A DNA stretch of 64,000 nucleotides from Roseovarius halotolerans (GTDB lineage Bacteria > Pseudomonadota > Alphaproteobacteria > Rhodobacterales > Rhodobacteraceae), in NCBI RefSeq assembly GCF_900172255.1, contig NZ_FWFU01000001.1, forward strand, positions 372,001-436,000. Direction: 5' to 3'. The position numbers were made by a program, and so were the translations under genes. Shown here piece after piece: positions 1 to 7,410 of this stretch (its first letter is position 1; every line of letters starts with the position of its first letter). A model generated the notes under the pieces. That model searched no databases, was not told the DNA's origin, and saw nothing but the letters and a program-made list of their open reading frames with translations.

Positions 1-491
1 ATCGTGGCGATGATCCCCGGCGTCATGCCGACGCCGAACAGCATCACGATCGGCACGAGGTAAACGAAGGGCGGAATGGTCTGCATGATGTCGAGCACCG
101 GGCGGATGCCCTTTTCAAACCCGTCGCGGCGCGCCGCCGCGATCCCGAGGGGCACGCCCACAAGCGCGCAGAACAGCACCGCGGTCAGGATCATCGCCAG
201 CGTGGTCATGGTCTGCGACCAGACGCCGATCAGATCGACCAAAGCCAGGCTGACAAGGGTGAATGCCGCCAGGCCTCGGCTGGCGACACTCCAGGCGACA
301 AGCGCAATGACGATGGTGAATATCGGCATCGGGATGGCCTGAAGACCCATGTCGAACCCATCGAGCACCAACGCGATGGGGGTTTGGACCGCCTGAAAGA
401 CCTCGCGGAAATTCGGCACGAGCCAGTCCTTGATACCGGCCTCGACCCAGGTGTCGAGCGGGATTTCAAAGCTATCGGATGGTTGCCACAT
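1..491 (-). CDS. proW: Glycine betaine/proline-type ABC transporter permease (ProW family), partial
   Basis: The reading frame starts with ATG at 491 (MWQPSDSF) and runs off the left edge of the window, so only about 163 N-terminal residues are present. The N-terminal part has a hydrophilic lead (VEAGIKDWLVPNFREVF) followed by hydrophobic helices and the start of the binding-protein-dependent permease core, including IMQTIPPFVYLVP, a sequence typical of ProW/OpuAB proteins. It lies 15 bases downstream of the ATPase gene on the same strand, so both probably form one operon for uptake of a quaternary amine osmolyte such as glycine betaine. The periplasmic binding protein is not in the window and may follow beyond the edge. 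Family assignment is firm; the exact substrate is inferred. Confidence 0.85.
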   Translation of the reverse strand, partial: MWQPSDSFEIPLDTWVEAGIKDWLVPNFREVFQAVQTPIALVLDGFDMGLQAIPMPIFTIVIALVAWSVASRGLAAFTLVSLALVDLIGVWSQTMTTLAMILTAVLFCALVGVPLGIAAARRDGFEKGIRPVLDIMQTIPPFVYLVPIVMLFGVGMTPGIIAT

Positions 492-506
492 GGTCGTTTC
501 TCCCGT

Positions 507-1739
507 TCACGCCGAAAACGCAGGCGCGGCGTCAGCGGGTTCGCCGGACTCGCCTGGATTGGTGTTGTCTTGTGCGAGAAGGTCGAACACGGCTTCGGGC
601 GTGACCACGCCGACGAAATCACCGCTGTCGTCGACAATGGCGACCGGCAGGCCCGAGCGGCACGCGCCGTAAAGCGAGGAGAGACGCGTCTCGGGCCGCG
701 CGGTCGGGGCCTCGCTTTGCAGCGCATCGTCCAGCGAAGCATTGCGCCGGCCCTCGACCTGCGAGAGGGAACGGCGGGTTATGATCCCGGCTAGCGCGCC
801 CTTGGCCAGCACATGCACGCTGTCGCGGCCAAGGTCGTCAAGCCGCTGACGTGCGGTGGAGGGATCGTCGGCGTCAAGGTCGAGCGCCTCGGGCACGTCC
901 ATGACACGGCCTGCATCGAACACACGCGCGCGGTCGATATCCTGCGTGAAGGCGGCGACATAGTCATCCGCCGGGTTGCCGACGATCTCTTCGGCCGTGC
1001 CGACCTGAACGAAACGGCCCTCCTTCATGATGGCGATCCGGTCGCCGAGGGTCAGGGCCTCGTCAAGGTCGTGGGTGATGAAGACGATGGTCTTCTTCAG
1101 CTCGCGCTGGAGGACCAGCAATTCGTTCTGCATGTCCCTGCGAATGAGCGGATCGAGTGCCGAAAAGGGCTCGTCCATCAAGAGGATCTCGGGGTCGACC
1201 GCGAGTCCGCGCGCCAAGCCGACGCGCTGTTGCATCCCGCCCGAGAGGGCCGCTGGACGGCGATCACCCCAGGCAGACAGCCCGACCTTGTCAAGCGCGT
1301 CGCGGGCGCGCTCATGCCGGTCGCTCGCCGGGACGCCCGCGATCTTGAGGCCATATTCAACATTCTCGAGAACCGTCTTGTGCGGGAAAAGCGCGAAATG
1401 CTGAAAGACCATCGTGATCTTTTCTAGCCGAAGCCTGCGCAGCGCCGAGGGATTGGCGGTGCAGACATCCTCGCCGTCGAGATAAATGGCGCCGTCGCTG
1501 GCCTCAACGAGGCGATTCAGCATGCGCACCAGGGTGGATTTGCCTGACCCGGAAAGGCCCATGACGACGAAGACTTCGCCTTCGGCGACGGAAAAATCGA
1601 CGGAATGGACTCCGATTGTCTGTCCGGTCTGGGCAAGAACCTCGTCCTTGGTCTTGCCCTGGCGGATGAGTTCGAGCGCCTCGCGCGGGTCGTCTCCGAA
1701 CACCTTGGAAAGGTTTTCAGCAACGATCTTGTCAGTCAA
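507..1739 (-). CDS. proV: Glycine betaine/proline-type ABC transporter ATP-binding protein with CBS region
   Basis: This 410-residue protein is the ATPase of a ProVWX/OpuA-type importer. It has the ProV-specific N-terminal lead (SKVFGDDPREALELIRQG), Walker A GLSGSGKST near residue 61, signature LSGGMQQRVGLARGL and Walker B ILLMDEPFSALDP. The last 130 residues resemble the CBS pair that senses ionic strength in OpuA-type ATPases. Translation probably begins at TTG 1739, because the complement strand has GGGAGG about eight bases before it and no better ATG exists. It is followed closely by the permease gene. A 136-base gap separates it from the upstream polyamine-type operon, so co-transcription with that operon is uncertain. 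Confidence 0.9.
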   Translation of the reverse strand: MTDKIVAENLSKVFGDDPREALELIRQGKTKDEVLAQTGQTIGVHSVDFSVAEGEVFVVMGLSGSGKSTLVRMLNRLVEASDGAIYLDGEDVCTANPSALRRLRLEKITMVFQHFALFPHKTVLENVEYGLKIAGVPASDRHERARDALDKVGLSAWGDRRPAALSGGMQQRVGLARGLAVDPEILLMDEPFSALDPLIRRDMQNELLVLQRELKKTIVFITHDLDEALTLGDRIAIMKEGRFVQVGTAEEIVGNPADDYVAAFTQDIDRARVFDAGRVMDVPEALDLDADDPSTARQRLDDLGRDSVHVLAKGALAGIITRRSLSQVEGRRNASLDDALQSEAPTARPETRLSSLYGACRSGLPVAIVDDSGDFVGVVTPEAVFDLLAQDNTNPGESGEPADAAPAFSA

Positions 1740-1875
1740 AAAAAGCCTCCCGGCCCATGAAATGGGTTAAGCGGACATGATGTTTCGATATGCCGGGGGA
1801 TATGGCAGCCGTAAAACGGTCTTTCAACCCCGTGTCTTTTCGCAAGCCGGATCGGTGGGGCTGGCCGGGTTGGAG

Positions 1876-2724
1876 TTATCGGCGCTGGAACAGGATCATG
1901 ACCAGCGCCAGCAGGCTCGATCCCACCATCAGCAGAAGCGAGACCGCGTTCAGCAACGGTGTCGATCCCTCCTTGAGGCGGTCAAACATGGCGATGGTCA
2001 GCGGCGCGTCGGAGCCCACCAGCATAAGCGTCGTGTTGAAATTCTCGAAGCTCATCAGGAAGGCCACCACGAAGGCGCCGACAATGGCGGGCATGAGGAA
2101 CGGAATGGTGATGGTGCGCACCGCCGTCAGGCGACCGGCACCAAGGTTGAGCGCGGCCTCTTCCAGCGTGCGGTCGAATTTCTGAAGCCGTGCGGCGATC
2201 ACCAGCGTCGCGATCGTGGTGATGAAGGAAAACTGCCCCAGCACCACCAGAACGAGTCCGGGACGCAATGCCTGAAGGTCGAGATTCGCCATGTCCCATG
2301 CGGCATTGGCGACGGTGGAGGAAAATACCAGGATCGAGATGCCCAGAACGATACCCGGAATGACCAGCGGCAGAAGCATCAGAACGTACAGCAACCCCCG
2401 CCCGCGAAACTCGTAGCGGTTGAACAGAAAGGCGTTGGTGGTGCCCACTGCCACGGCCAGCACCGAAACGCACAGCCCGACGAAGGCGGATGTGCCGATG
2501 GCGCGCAGGATGGGACGCTCGTGAAACACCCCGATCATCGGTCTTTCGTCGCCGAAGAACCAGGCCCAGGTGAACCCCTCCCAGGGCAGCGAGGGGAACT
2601 GGCTGTCGTTGAAGGCGAAGACCGCGACCACCGCCAGGGGCAGCGCGAGGTAGAGGAAGAACAGCACGACATAGGCCATGTAGGCGGCGCGGATCGTGCG
2701 GTTTTGGGGGATCGTGGGGATCAT
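1876..2724 (-). CDS. ABC transporter permease, spermidine/putrescine type (PotC-like)
   Basis: The protein has 282 residues with about six hydrophobic segments and the permease EAA-type loop (EEAALNLGAGRLTAVRTITIPFLMPAI), which docks on the ATPase. The lead LALPLAVVAVFAFNDSQFPS is characteristic of PotC/YdcV-like proteins. It is the last gene of a four-gene minus-strand set (binding protein, ATPase, PotB-like permease, PotC-like permease), separated from the preceding permease by only 13 bases. It should form the inner-membrane channel as a heterodimer with the PotB-like subunit. The substrate class (polyamine or related amine) follows from family only; related systems transport other amino compounds. 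Confidence 0.9.
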   Translation of the reverse strand: MIPTIPQNRTIRAAYMAYVVLFFLYLALPLAVVAVFAFNDSQFPSLPWEGFTWAWFFGDERPMIGVFHERPILRAIGTSAFVGLCVSVLAVAVGTTNAFLFNRYEFRGRGLLYVLMLLPLVIPGIVLGISILVFSSTVANAAWDMANLDLQALRPGLVLVVLGQFSFITTIATLVIAARLQKFDRTLEEAALNLGAGRLTAVRTITIPFLMPAIVGAFVVAFLMSFENFNTTLMLVGSDAPLTIAMFDRLKEGSTPLLNAVSLLLMVGSSLLALVMILFQRR

Positions 2725-2737
2725 CGCGCGCCTCTCC

Positions 2738-3595
2738 TTATCCCATTGTCTTTTCGAGCGTCTGCCCGGTCAGCCGAAGCGTGCCCCAGACAATGACCGA
2801 CGACAGGATCAGCAGCATGAAGCCGAAGGCGGCGCCCAACTCCCAGTTGAAGCGGACGATGAACTGCGAATAGATCAGCTCGGTGAACCAGAGGCTGTCC
2901 TTGCCGCCAAGCATGATCGGGGTGAGGTAATTGCCCAGCGACAGCATGAACACCACGATCGAGCCCGACACGATGCCGGGCATGGCATGGGGGATGACGA
3001 TCTCGCGCAGGATCGAGGGGCCGGAGCCGCCAAGGTCGTAACCGGCCTCGATAACCGAGTCGTCGAGGCTGTCGAGCGTCGTCACCAGCGGGACCACCAT
3101 GAACAGCATCGAGGTATAGACCAGCCCGACCATGATCGCGACATCGTTGTAAAGCATCTCGACCGGCCCATCGACCAGCCCGGCCCATTGCAGCAGCGAC
3201 GAGAACAGGCCCGTTTCGCGAAGAAGGATCATCCAGCCGAAGGTGCGCACCAGTTCCGAGACCCAGAACGGCACGAGACAGAGCAGAAACAGCGCCGAGC
3301 GCACCCGCCCACGCGCCATCTTGGCGATGTAATAGGCGACGGGAAAGCCGATCAGCAGCGTCAGCGCGGTGGCCATCACCGACATGACCGCCGTGCGCGC
3401 GAAGGTCCAGAGATACAGCGGTTCGTCGATGAAACTGCGGTAATTGGCGAGGCTGGTGGCATATTCACCGACCCCGACACGTTCGCGCAGCGACACGAGG
3501 AACATGTCGACATGCGGAATGAGGATCAGCAACGAAAGCCACAGAAGAAGCGGCGTCAGAAGCAGCACGAAGCCCAGTCGATGCGCCGCCTGCAT
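2738..3595 (-). CDS. ABC transporter permease, spermidine/putrescine type (PotB-like)
   Basis: The chosen start is ATG 3595 (MQAAHRLGFVLLLTPLLLW), giving 285 residues. The open frame extends further upstream, but that part is arginine- and proline-rich shadow of the ATPase gene. The ATG overlaps the stop codon of the ATPase gene by one base (TGATG), which indicates translational coupling. Six or so hydrophobic helices and the EAA loop (VIEAGYDLGGSGPSILREIVIPHAMPGI contains the conserved GG-I-P pattern) mark a PotB/YdcU-type permease. It pairs with the PotC-like protein encoded next. Confidence 0.9.
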   Translation of the reverse strand: MQAAHRLGFVLLLTPLLLWLSLLILIPHVDMFLVSLRERVGVGEYATSLANYRSFIDEPLYLWTFARTAVMSVMATALTLLIGFPVAYYIAKMARGRVRSALFLLCLVPFWVSELVRTFGWMILLRETGLFSSLLQWAGLVDGPVEMLYNDVAIMVGLVYTSMLFMVVPLVTTLDSLDDSVIEAGYDLGGSGPSILREIVIPHAMPGIVSGSIVVFMLSLGNYLTPIMLGGKDSLWFTELIYSQFIVRFNWELGAAFGFMLLILSSVIVWGTLRLTGQTLEKTMG

Positions 3596-4716
3596 CAGCC
3601 TGTCTCCGTCGCGAAACAGTTGCCCTGATCGCTGGACCATCCGACATGCACGGTGTCGCCACGCGACAGATGCGCGAATTCGCCCGACTGGGGCAGGGCG
3701 ACCTCGATTTCCTCGCCGCCACTGTCGGGACGCAGAAGGATACGGCTGGCGGCGCCGTTGAACAGGAGGCTGGTGACCCGGCCCGACAGGCGGTTGTCGA
3801 AATGGGCGATGTCGGCTTCGCCACGGCCAAGGCGGATCGCCTCGGGGCGCACGAATATCTCGGCCTCGTCGCCATCCGAGACGGGGCGGCCGTGGCTGTT
3901 GCCGCAAAGATCGAGCCCGCTTTCGCTGCGCAGGCGCAGGTTGTCGCCCGACACCGAGACGACGCGCCCGCGCCAGCGGTTGCTGTCGCCGACGAAGCTG
4001 GCGACGAAAGGCGTTTCAGGGCGGTAATAGAGGTCGCGCGCGCTGCCGATCTGTTCGAAGCGGCCGGCGTTCATCACTGCGATATTGTCCGACATGACCA
4101 ATGCTTCGCTCTGGTCGTGTGTGATGTAGACGAAGGTCGTGTCAAACGCGCTCTGCAGTGCCTTCAGTTCGATCTTCATATGTTCGCGCAGCTTCAGGTC
4201 GAGCGCGCCAAGCGGTTCGTCAAGCAGCAGCACATCGGGTTCCAGCACCATGCAGCGGGCGATGGCGACCCGCTGTTTCTGGCCGCCCGACAGCTCATCG
4301 ACCTTGCGTTCGCCGATATCGGGCAGGCCGATCCGTTCCAGGACCTCACCCACCTTGCGGGTGATTTCAGGTTTGGACACGCCCTGACGGCGCAGCCCGT
4401 AGCCGATATTGTCGGCGATGTTCATCATCGGGAACAGCGCGAGATGCTGGAAGACCATGTTGACCGGGCGCTTGTTGGGCGGCGCGTCCAGCACCGAGCG
4501 GCCCTTGATCCGGATATCGCCGCTGGTGGGGGCAAGGAATCCCGCGATCATCCGCATGATCGTGGTCTTGCCGCAGCCCGATGGCCCGAGGATGGAAAAG
4601 AACGACCCCGGCGGCACTTCGAAGGAGACGTTCTCGACGGCGCTGGTGTCGCCGAAACGTTTCGTCAGGTCGGTGCATTCGAGATCGGGAATTGTCATGT
4701 CGTCGTGGTCCTTCAC
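3595..4716 (-). CDS. ABC transporter ATP-binding protein, spermidine/putrescine type (PotA-like)
   Basis: The 373-residue ATPase carries Walker A GPSGCGKTT, signature LSGGQKQRVAIARCM, Walker B VLLLDEPLGALD and the switch histidine in YITHDQSEAL. The last 110 residues form a TOBE-like regulatory domain, the usual PotA layout. ATG 4716 (MKDHDDMTIPDL) is used; an in-frame ATG seven codons later is an alternative start. It follows the binding-protein gene after a 51-base spacer that holds a strong hairpin, and it overlaps the first permease gene. Together the four proteins form a complete importer. The substrate is not proven: the gene pair comDE on the other side of the divergent promoter suggests it might serve an amino-sulfonate rather than a polyamine, which is inference. 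Confidence 0.92.
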   Translation of the reverse strand: MKDHDDMTIPDLECTDLTKRFGDTSAVENVSFEVPPGSFFSILGPSGCGKTTIMRMIAGFLAPTSGDIRIKGRSVLDAPPNKRPVNMVFQHLALFPMMNIADNIGYGLRRQGVSKPEITRKVGEVLERIGLPDIGERKVDELSGGQKQRVAIARCMVLEPDVLLLDEPLGALDLKLREHMKIELKALQSAFDTTFVYITHDQSEALVMSDNIAVMNAGRFEQIGSARDLYYRPETPFVASFVGDSNRWRGRVVSVSGDNLRLRSESGLDLCGNSHGRPVSDGDEAEIFVRPEAIRLGRGEADIAHFDNRLSGRVTSLLFNGAASRILLRPDSGGEEIEVALPQSGEFAHLSRGDTVHVGWSSDQGNCFATETG

Positions 4717-4722
4717 AAAGAA

Positions 4723-4751
4723 GAGGCCCCCGCCGTAGGAGCGGGGGCCTC
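4723..4751 (-). terminator. Intercistronic hairpin between binding-protein and ATPase genes
   Basis: A perfect 11-bp inverted repeat (GAGGCCCCCGC / GCGGGGGCCTC) with a 7-base loop lies in the 51-base gap directly after the binding-protein gene. There is no run of T after it on the minus strand. Such hairpins commonly protect the upstream mRNA or partly terminate transcription, so that binding protein is made in excess of the membrane subunits. The role is inferred from position. Confidence 0.7.
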
Positions 4752-4767
4752 CTGAAATTGATCAGCC

Positions 4768-5841
4768 TCAGTTCGCCGCTTTGACGCGGTCGAGAACGCC
4801 GCCCTCGATCACCTCGAGGCCTGCGGGAACCGGGGGATACCACTTGATGTTGTCAACGGCCTCAGGCGGGAAGCTGGCCTGATACTTGGCCTTCAGTTCG
4901 TCCGAGGCGAACTCGTCGGCACCTTTCGACGCGGTGAAGTTGCCCGCCGCTTCGGTGATCATCGCCGAGACCTCGGGGCGCATGACGAAGTTGATCCAGT
5001 CATAGGCGGCATCGTCCGCGCTGCCCTTGGCGGGCAGGACGAAGGTGTCGATCCAGCCCAGTGCGCCCGATGTCGGGGCGACGAAGGTCACGTCCGCATT
5101 GTCCTCGTTCAGCTTCCAGCCGCCGGTATCCCATGCCATCGCCGCAACGGCCTCGCCCGAACGCATGAGGTTCATCAGCTCGTCACCGCCGCTCCAGTAG
5201 GCCTTCACGTTGGGTTTGCATTCGATCAGCTTGGCTTCGACCTTTTCCATGATCTCGGTATAGGCGGCCTCGTCGCCATAGGCGGCGAACGGATCCATCC
5301 CCATCGAGAAGGCAAAGCCGATCAGGGTCGGGCGGCGCAGGCGGTAGGATACCTTGCCGGCCACCTCGGGTGCGCAAAGGTCGGTGTAGTCCTTGACCAT
5401 GCCGGCTTCGGCGGTGTTCAGGACAAGACCCGAGGTTCCCCAGACATGCGGCACGCCATAGACGTTGCCATCCACGGTGGTGTTCGCCTTGGTCGCCTCG
5501 AGCATCGAGGGAATGAATTGCGAGGCGTCGATCTTCGAGAGGTCGATCGGCTTGTAGATGCCGAACTCGGCCTGCGGTCCGGCGATCCGGTCCTGGCTGG
5601 GCTGGGCAAGGTCAAAGCCGCCGCCGCCGGTCGCGCGCAGCTTGGCGATCATCTCTTCGTTGTTTGAAAGGGTCACCTCGACACTGTGGCCGGTTTCCTC
5701 TTCGAATTTCGCCACCACGTTTTCGGGCGCATAGCCACCCCATGTCAGCAGGCGGAGCGTTTCTGCCGCAGCGGGTTGGCTCAGTGCCAGAAGGCCCGCA
5801 ATCGCGGTGGCGAGCGTCACTTGGTTCGATGTCGTCTTCAT
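4768..5841 (-). CDS. Periplasmic solute-binding protein, polyamine type (PotD-like)
   Basis: Start ATG 5841 gives 357 residues with a clear Sec signal peptide (MKTTSNQVTLATAIAGLLALSQPAAAE, cleavage after AAA). The mature part begins ETLRLLTWGGYAPENVVAKFEEETG, the standard opening of PotD/PotF-like binding proteins. WYPPVPAG near the end is also family-typical. A longer frame upstream adds 15 residues without a better ribosome site; GGGGACC precedes the chosen ATG. It is the first gene of the minus-strand importer operon and is divergent to comD with a 345-base shared upstream region. It would capture the substrate in the periplasm; which amine or amino acid derivative is not determinable from sequence. 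Confidence 0.92.
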   Translation of the reverse strand: MKTTSNQVTLATAIAGLLALSQPAAAETLRLLTWGGYAPENVVAKFEEETGHSVEVTLSNNEEMIAKLRATGGGGFDLAQPSQDRIAGPQAEFGIYKPIDLSKIDASQFIPSMLEATKANTTVDGNVYGVPHVWGTSGLVLNTAEAGMVKDYTDLCAPEVAGKVSYRLRRPTLIGFAFSMGMDPFAAYGDEAAYTEIMEKVEAKLIECKPNVKAYWSGGDELMNLMRSGEAVAAMAWDTGGWKLNEDNADVTFVAPTSGALGWIDTFVLPAKGSADDAAYDWINFVMRPEVSAMITEAAGNFTASKGADEFASDELKAKYQASFPPEAVDNIKWYPPVPAGLEVIEGGVLDRVKAAN

Positions 5842-6186
5842 GTTGGTCCCCGTCTGGTGATTTGAATAGCCGTATCCGCATGCCATGCGCGCACGAAACT
5901 TTCATGACAGCGGTTTGTGTTGTGCCACATTTACGCGCGGAGAATGTGGCAGTGTCAATCCCAATCACGGACCCGCACCGAGAGAGTCCGACCCACTTTC
6001 CCCGGGTGCGTTGGCGGCAGCGGGCAAGAAACCCATTGTTCACGCGGCGACAGCCGATTAGCATTCCGCGCAGTCAGCCGTCCCGGCCGGTGCGTGGTGC
6101 CGGGCGCGGTGGTATCGTATCCATCGGCGTCGCGACGGCGCGACATTGGCTGGCTCTGAACTTCTTGAAAAGGTGAAAGACCGCCA
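5842..6186. other. Divergent intergenic region between importer operon and comD
   Basis: This 345-base stretch separates the two divergent operons and must carry both promoters. I see no convincing gene in it. Its only clear structure is the inverted repeat TGCCACATT-N11-AATGTGGCA at 5923-5951. No good sigma-54 -24/-12 element was found by eye on either strand. Confidence 0.6.
5923..5951. promoter_or_regulatory. 9+9 bp inverted repeat, candidate operator or enhancer site
   Basis: TGCCACATT (5923-5931) and AATGTGGCA (5943-5951) are perfect inverted arms with an 11-base spacer, centred about 95 bases upstream of the binding-protein start and about 250 bases upstream of comD. The size and arm spacing fit a dimeric regulator. 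The nearby orphan sigma-54 response regulator is one candidate binder, since such proteins use far-upstream dyads; this is inference. Confidence 0.55.
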
Positions 6187-6684
6187 ATGTCCATAGATAC
6201 CCGAATTACTGACGATCTGGTCGCCAGCAAGATCGAATTCGTCACCACCGTGCCCTGCAAGCAGCTTGCAGGCGTGATCGACGAGATTGATCGGCGCCCT
6301 GAGATCGCGCATGTCCCGTCAAACAAGGAAGACGAGGGGATGGGCCTGTGCGCGGGCGCCTGGATGGGCGGGAAACGCCCTGCGATCATCATGCAGAACA
6401 CGGCGCTCGGGGTGACGCTGAACACGCTGGCGACACTGACGCAGTTCTACCGGATGCCGCTGCCGATGCTGATTTCCTATCGCGGTGAACTGGGCGAGCC
6501 GGTGGCCTGTCAGGTCGAAATGGCAGTGCACACCAAGGCCTTGCTGGCGCAGATGCATATCCCGACCTACCATTTCCACCATCAGGCGGATGTCGCCGAG
6601 CTGCCGAAGATTCTTGAGTTTACATTCATGTGCAACAAGCCGGTCGCGATCCTGACCGATGCCAGCTTCTGGGGAGGCTATTGA
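6187..6684 (+). CDS. comD: Sulfopyruvate decarboxylase-like, alpha (PYR-domain) subunit
   Basis: The 165-residue protein corresponds to the pyrimidine-binding half of a thiamine-diphosphate enzyme. VPCKQLAGVID near the start, the conserved Glu in PSNKEDEGMGLCAGAWMGGKRPAIIMQN, and the length match ComD-type subunits of sulfopyruvate decarboxylase. Paired with ComE it would convert 3-sulfopyruvate to sulfoacetaldehyde and CO2 in cytoplasmic degradation of sulfolactate, cysteate or related C3 sulfonates. A phosphonopyruvate decarboxylase role is the main alternative. Its stop is separated from comE by a single base. Sulfoacetaldehyde acetyltransferase (Xsc) is absent from the window, so the downstream step must be encoded elsewhere. 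Confidence 0.85.
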   Translation: MSIDTRITDDLVASKIEFVTTVPCKQLAGVIDEIDRRPEIAHVPSNKEDEGMGLCAGAWMGGKRPAIIMQNTALGVTLNTLATLTQFYRMPLPMLISYRGELGEPVACQVEMAVHTKALLAQMHIPTYHFHHQADVAELPKILEFTFMCNKPVAILTDASFWGGY

Positions 6685-6685
6685 G

Positions 6686-7240
6686 ATGATCCGTTCCGAA
6701 ATCCTGAAGGAAATCGCCCCGATTCTTCGTGACGAGCTTGTCGTGTGCAATATCGGCATTCCCAGCCAGGAGCTGCATGCCATCGATGACCAGCCAACGA
6801 ATTTCTACATGCTCGGGACGATGGGCCTGGCGTCGTCGATCGGCCTTGGCCTTGCGCTCGCGCAGCCCAAGCCGGTTGTGGTCATCGATGGGGACGGCTC
6901 GGTCCTGACCAATCTGGGGACATTGCCGACCATCGCCAACAACGTCGCGGATAACTACATCCTGCTGATCATCGACAATGGCTCATATGGGTCGACCGGC
7001 GATCAGCCTACCTATGCCGGGCGCAAGACATCGTTGGCCAAGGTGGCCGAGGCCTGCGGATGCGAACGCGTTATCGAATGCCAAGCCGAAGATACCGGGC
7101 GCGTCCTGCAAGAGGCGCTTGATGCCCGCAAGATGACGGTCATCGTCTGCAAGTGCGAAAGCGGCAACGCCAAGATGCCTGTCATCACGATGGACCCGGT
7201 CGTCATCCGCGACCGTTTCATGAAAGCCGTGCAAGCCTGA
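6686..7240 (+). CDS. comE: Sulfopyruvate decarboxylase-like, beta (TPP-binding) subunit
   Basis: ATG 6686 (MIRSEILKEIAPIL) gives 184 residues; an earlier in-frame ATG lies inside comD and is unlikely. The protein is the diphosphate-binding half of a ThDP enzyme: GDGSVLTNLGTLPTIANN is the GDG...N cofactor motif, followed by YILLIIDNGSYGSTG. It also keeps GTMGLASSIGLGLAL, the conserved glycine-rich helix. Length and split architecture match ComE. With ComD it forms the sulfopyruvate (or possibly phosphonopyruvate) decarboxylase. A GC-rich hairpin with a T-rich tail follows the gene. Confidence 0.87.
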   Translation: MIRSEILKEIAPILRDELVVCNIGIPSQELHAIDDQPTNFYMLGTMGLASSIGLGLALAQPKPVVVIDGDGSVLTNLGTLPTIANNVADNYILLIIDNGSYGSTGDQPTYAGRKTSLAKVAEACGCERVIECQAEDTGRVLQEALDARKMTVIVCKCESGNAKMPVITMDPVVIRDRFMKAVQA

Positions 7241-7242
7241 CG

Positions 7243-7309
7243 AAACCGGTCGGGCAGGGGCGGGGACGCGTCGAAGGCAGGCCCTTCATCGCCCCGCCCT
7301 ATCGGTTTT
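7243..7309 (+). terminator. Terminator-like structure after comE
   Basis: AAACCG (7243-7248) can pair with CGGTTT (7303-7308), and inside it GGGCGGGG (7258-7265) pairs with CCCCGCCC (7292-7299). The right arm runs into TTTTGCCTGTTTTC. The two stems enclose a long internal loop, so this is a plausible rather than classic intrinsic terminator separating comDE from the regulator gene. Confidence 0.45.
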
Positions 7310-7410
7310 GCCTGTTTTCATCGGCTGCGCGGATCAAGGCGGAGCGGATCGAAAAAATGGCTGGTCTGAGCGATCTGTTTGACCATTATGGCGCCTGAAC
7401 GGAGGGGGCC

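Noticed and set aside
7153..7398. Small plus-strand frame between comE and the regulator
   Set aside because: It overlaps comE in another frame, lacks a ribosome site and crosses a terminator-like structure.
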